From Amycolatopsis sp. QT-25 (lineage in GTDB: Bacteria > Actinomycetota > Actinomycetes > Mycobacteriales > Pseudonocardiaceae), in assembly GCF_029369745.1 (NCBI RefSeq), contig NZ_CP120210.1, positions 930,001 through 994,000 of the forward strand: 64,000 nucleotides of DNA, read 5' to 3'. Position 1 is the stretch's first letter. Each line of letters begins with the position of its first letter. Of the stretch, positions 63,769 through 64,000 are shown in pieces. A program made the translations under genes and the position numbers. The notes under the pieces are model-generated. The model saw only the letters and a list, made by a program, of their open reading frames with translations, was not told the origin of the DNA and searched no databases.

Positions 63769-64000
63769 GTGTTCGAGAGTGTCGGCTGGGGCGAGATCCT
63801 CATCATCGTCGTCGCGGGTCTTTTCATCCTCGGTCCGGAACGGCTGCCCGAAGCGGCGGCCTGGATGGCGAAGAGTGTCCGCAAGGTCCGGGATTTCGCG
63901 ACCGGGGCCAAGACGCAACTGCGCGAAGAGATGGGCCCGGAGTTCGATCAGCTGCGCAAGCCGCTGGAAGACCTGCGGGGCCTGCGGAACTTCGACCCGA
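63769..64000 (+). CDS. tatB: Sec-independent translocase TatB (partial, cut by window end)
   Basis: First 77 codons of a TatB homologue: [47 protein letters not shown]. The N-terminal helix, then the FGxxExxxxxxxALLxxGPExLP pattern ([22 protein letters not shown]), and an amphipathic helix fit TatB. It pairs with TatA/TatC to move folded proteins. GTG start at 63769 with GGAGG 11 nt upstream. Order sigE-rseA-htrA-tatB is that of Rv1221-Rv1224. The stop codon is beyond the window. Confidence 0.93.
   Translation, partial: MFESVGWGEILIIVVAGLFILGPERLPEAAAWMAKSVRKVRDFATGAKTQLREEMGPEFDQLRKPLEDLRGLRNFDP

Overview
High-GC actinobacterial chromosome with dense, often 4-nt-overlapping genes, many GTG/TTG starts, leaderless-looking promoters and mycolata-type gene orders. 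The products (WbbL, FbiA/FbiB, FdxC, GpgS, SigE/RseA/HtrA/TatB, DasR-type operator, GH9/GH18 hydrolases, HTH-TPR regulators) point to Pseudonocardiaceae, most likely Amycolatopsis or a close relative; the genus is inferred. Two blocks follow Mycobacterium tuberculosis order from memory: 971-21676 (Rv3268-Rv3261: TIGR03089, LCP, rmlD, wbbL, fbiB, fbiA) and 22772-64000 (Rv1177-Rv1224: fdxC, dapC, dapD, dapE, LOG, gpgS, DivIVA-like, tag, DUF3117, OMT, sigE, rseA, htrA, tatB). No tRNA, rRNA, IS element, prophage or CRISPR array was seen.

Layout. 1-970: gene tail, DoxX. 971-15200: cell-wall glycan locus with two LCP ligases, rmlB, rmlD, five extra glycosyltransferases (one a GT2-GT4 fusion) and wbbL. 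15200-22430: small and regulatory genes, a glycosylase, and a GNAT-fbiA-fbiB-Nudix operon for coenzyme F420. 22461-29890: ferredoxin, the succinylase-branch DAP genes dapC, dapD and dapE, and a TetR-controlled flavin monooxygenase. 29880-41200: accessory segment with two HTH-TPR regulators, a kinase and secreted chitinase, M28 and M4 peptidases and a GH9 glucanase. 41269-44534: LOG pair, PlsC-like acyltransferase, gpgS. 44509-51613: cydABDC oxidase operon and a PadR/HAAS module. 51610-56854: DivIVA-like, SRPBCC, tag, enoyl-CoA hydratase, DUF3117, M17 peptidase, PAP2. 56924-64000: LysR/MFS pair and the envelope-stress block OMT-sigE-rseA-htrA-tatB.

The least explained material is noncoding. 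Two arrays (6685-7124 and 32067-32303) are built of 21-bp units with a CACGCGAGTT core in almost exact 21-bp phase. In both, direct-orientation units come first and reverse-complement units second, so each array is a long segmented inverted repeat. A second repeat family is the 17-mer AGCAAGGGACCTTTGCT, found six times, including inside an MFS gene and across the ends of two others. A third set is long, often perfect palindromes with TGAAGG/CCTTCA-type ends placed just after genes, which probably serve as terminators.
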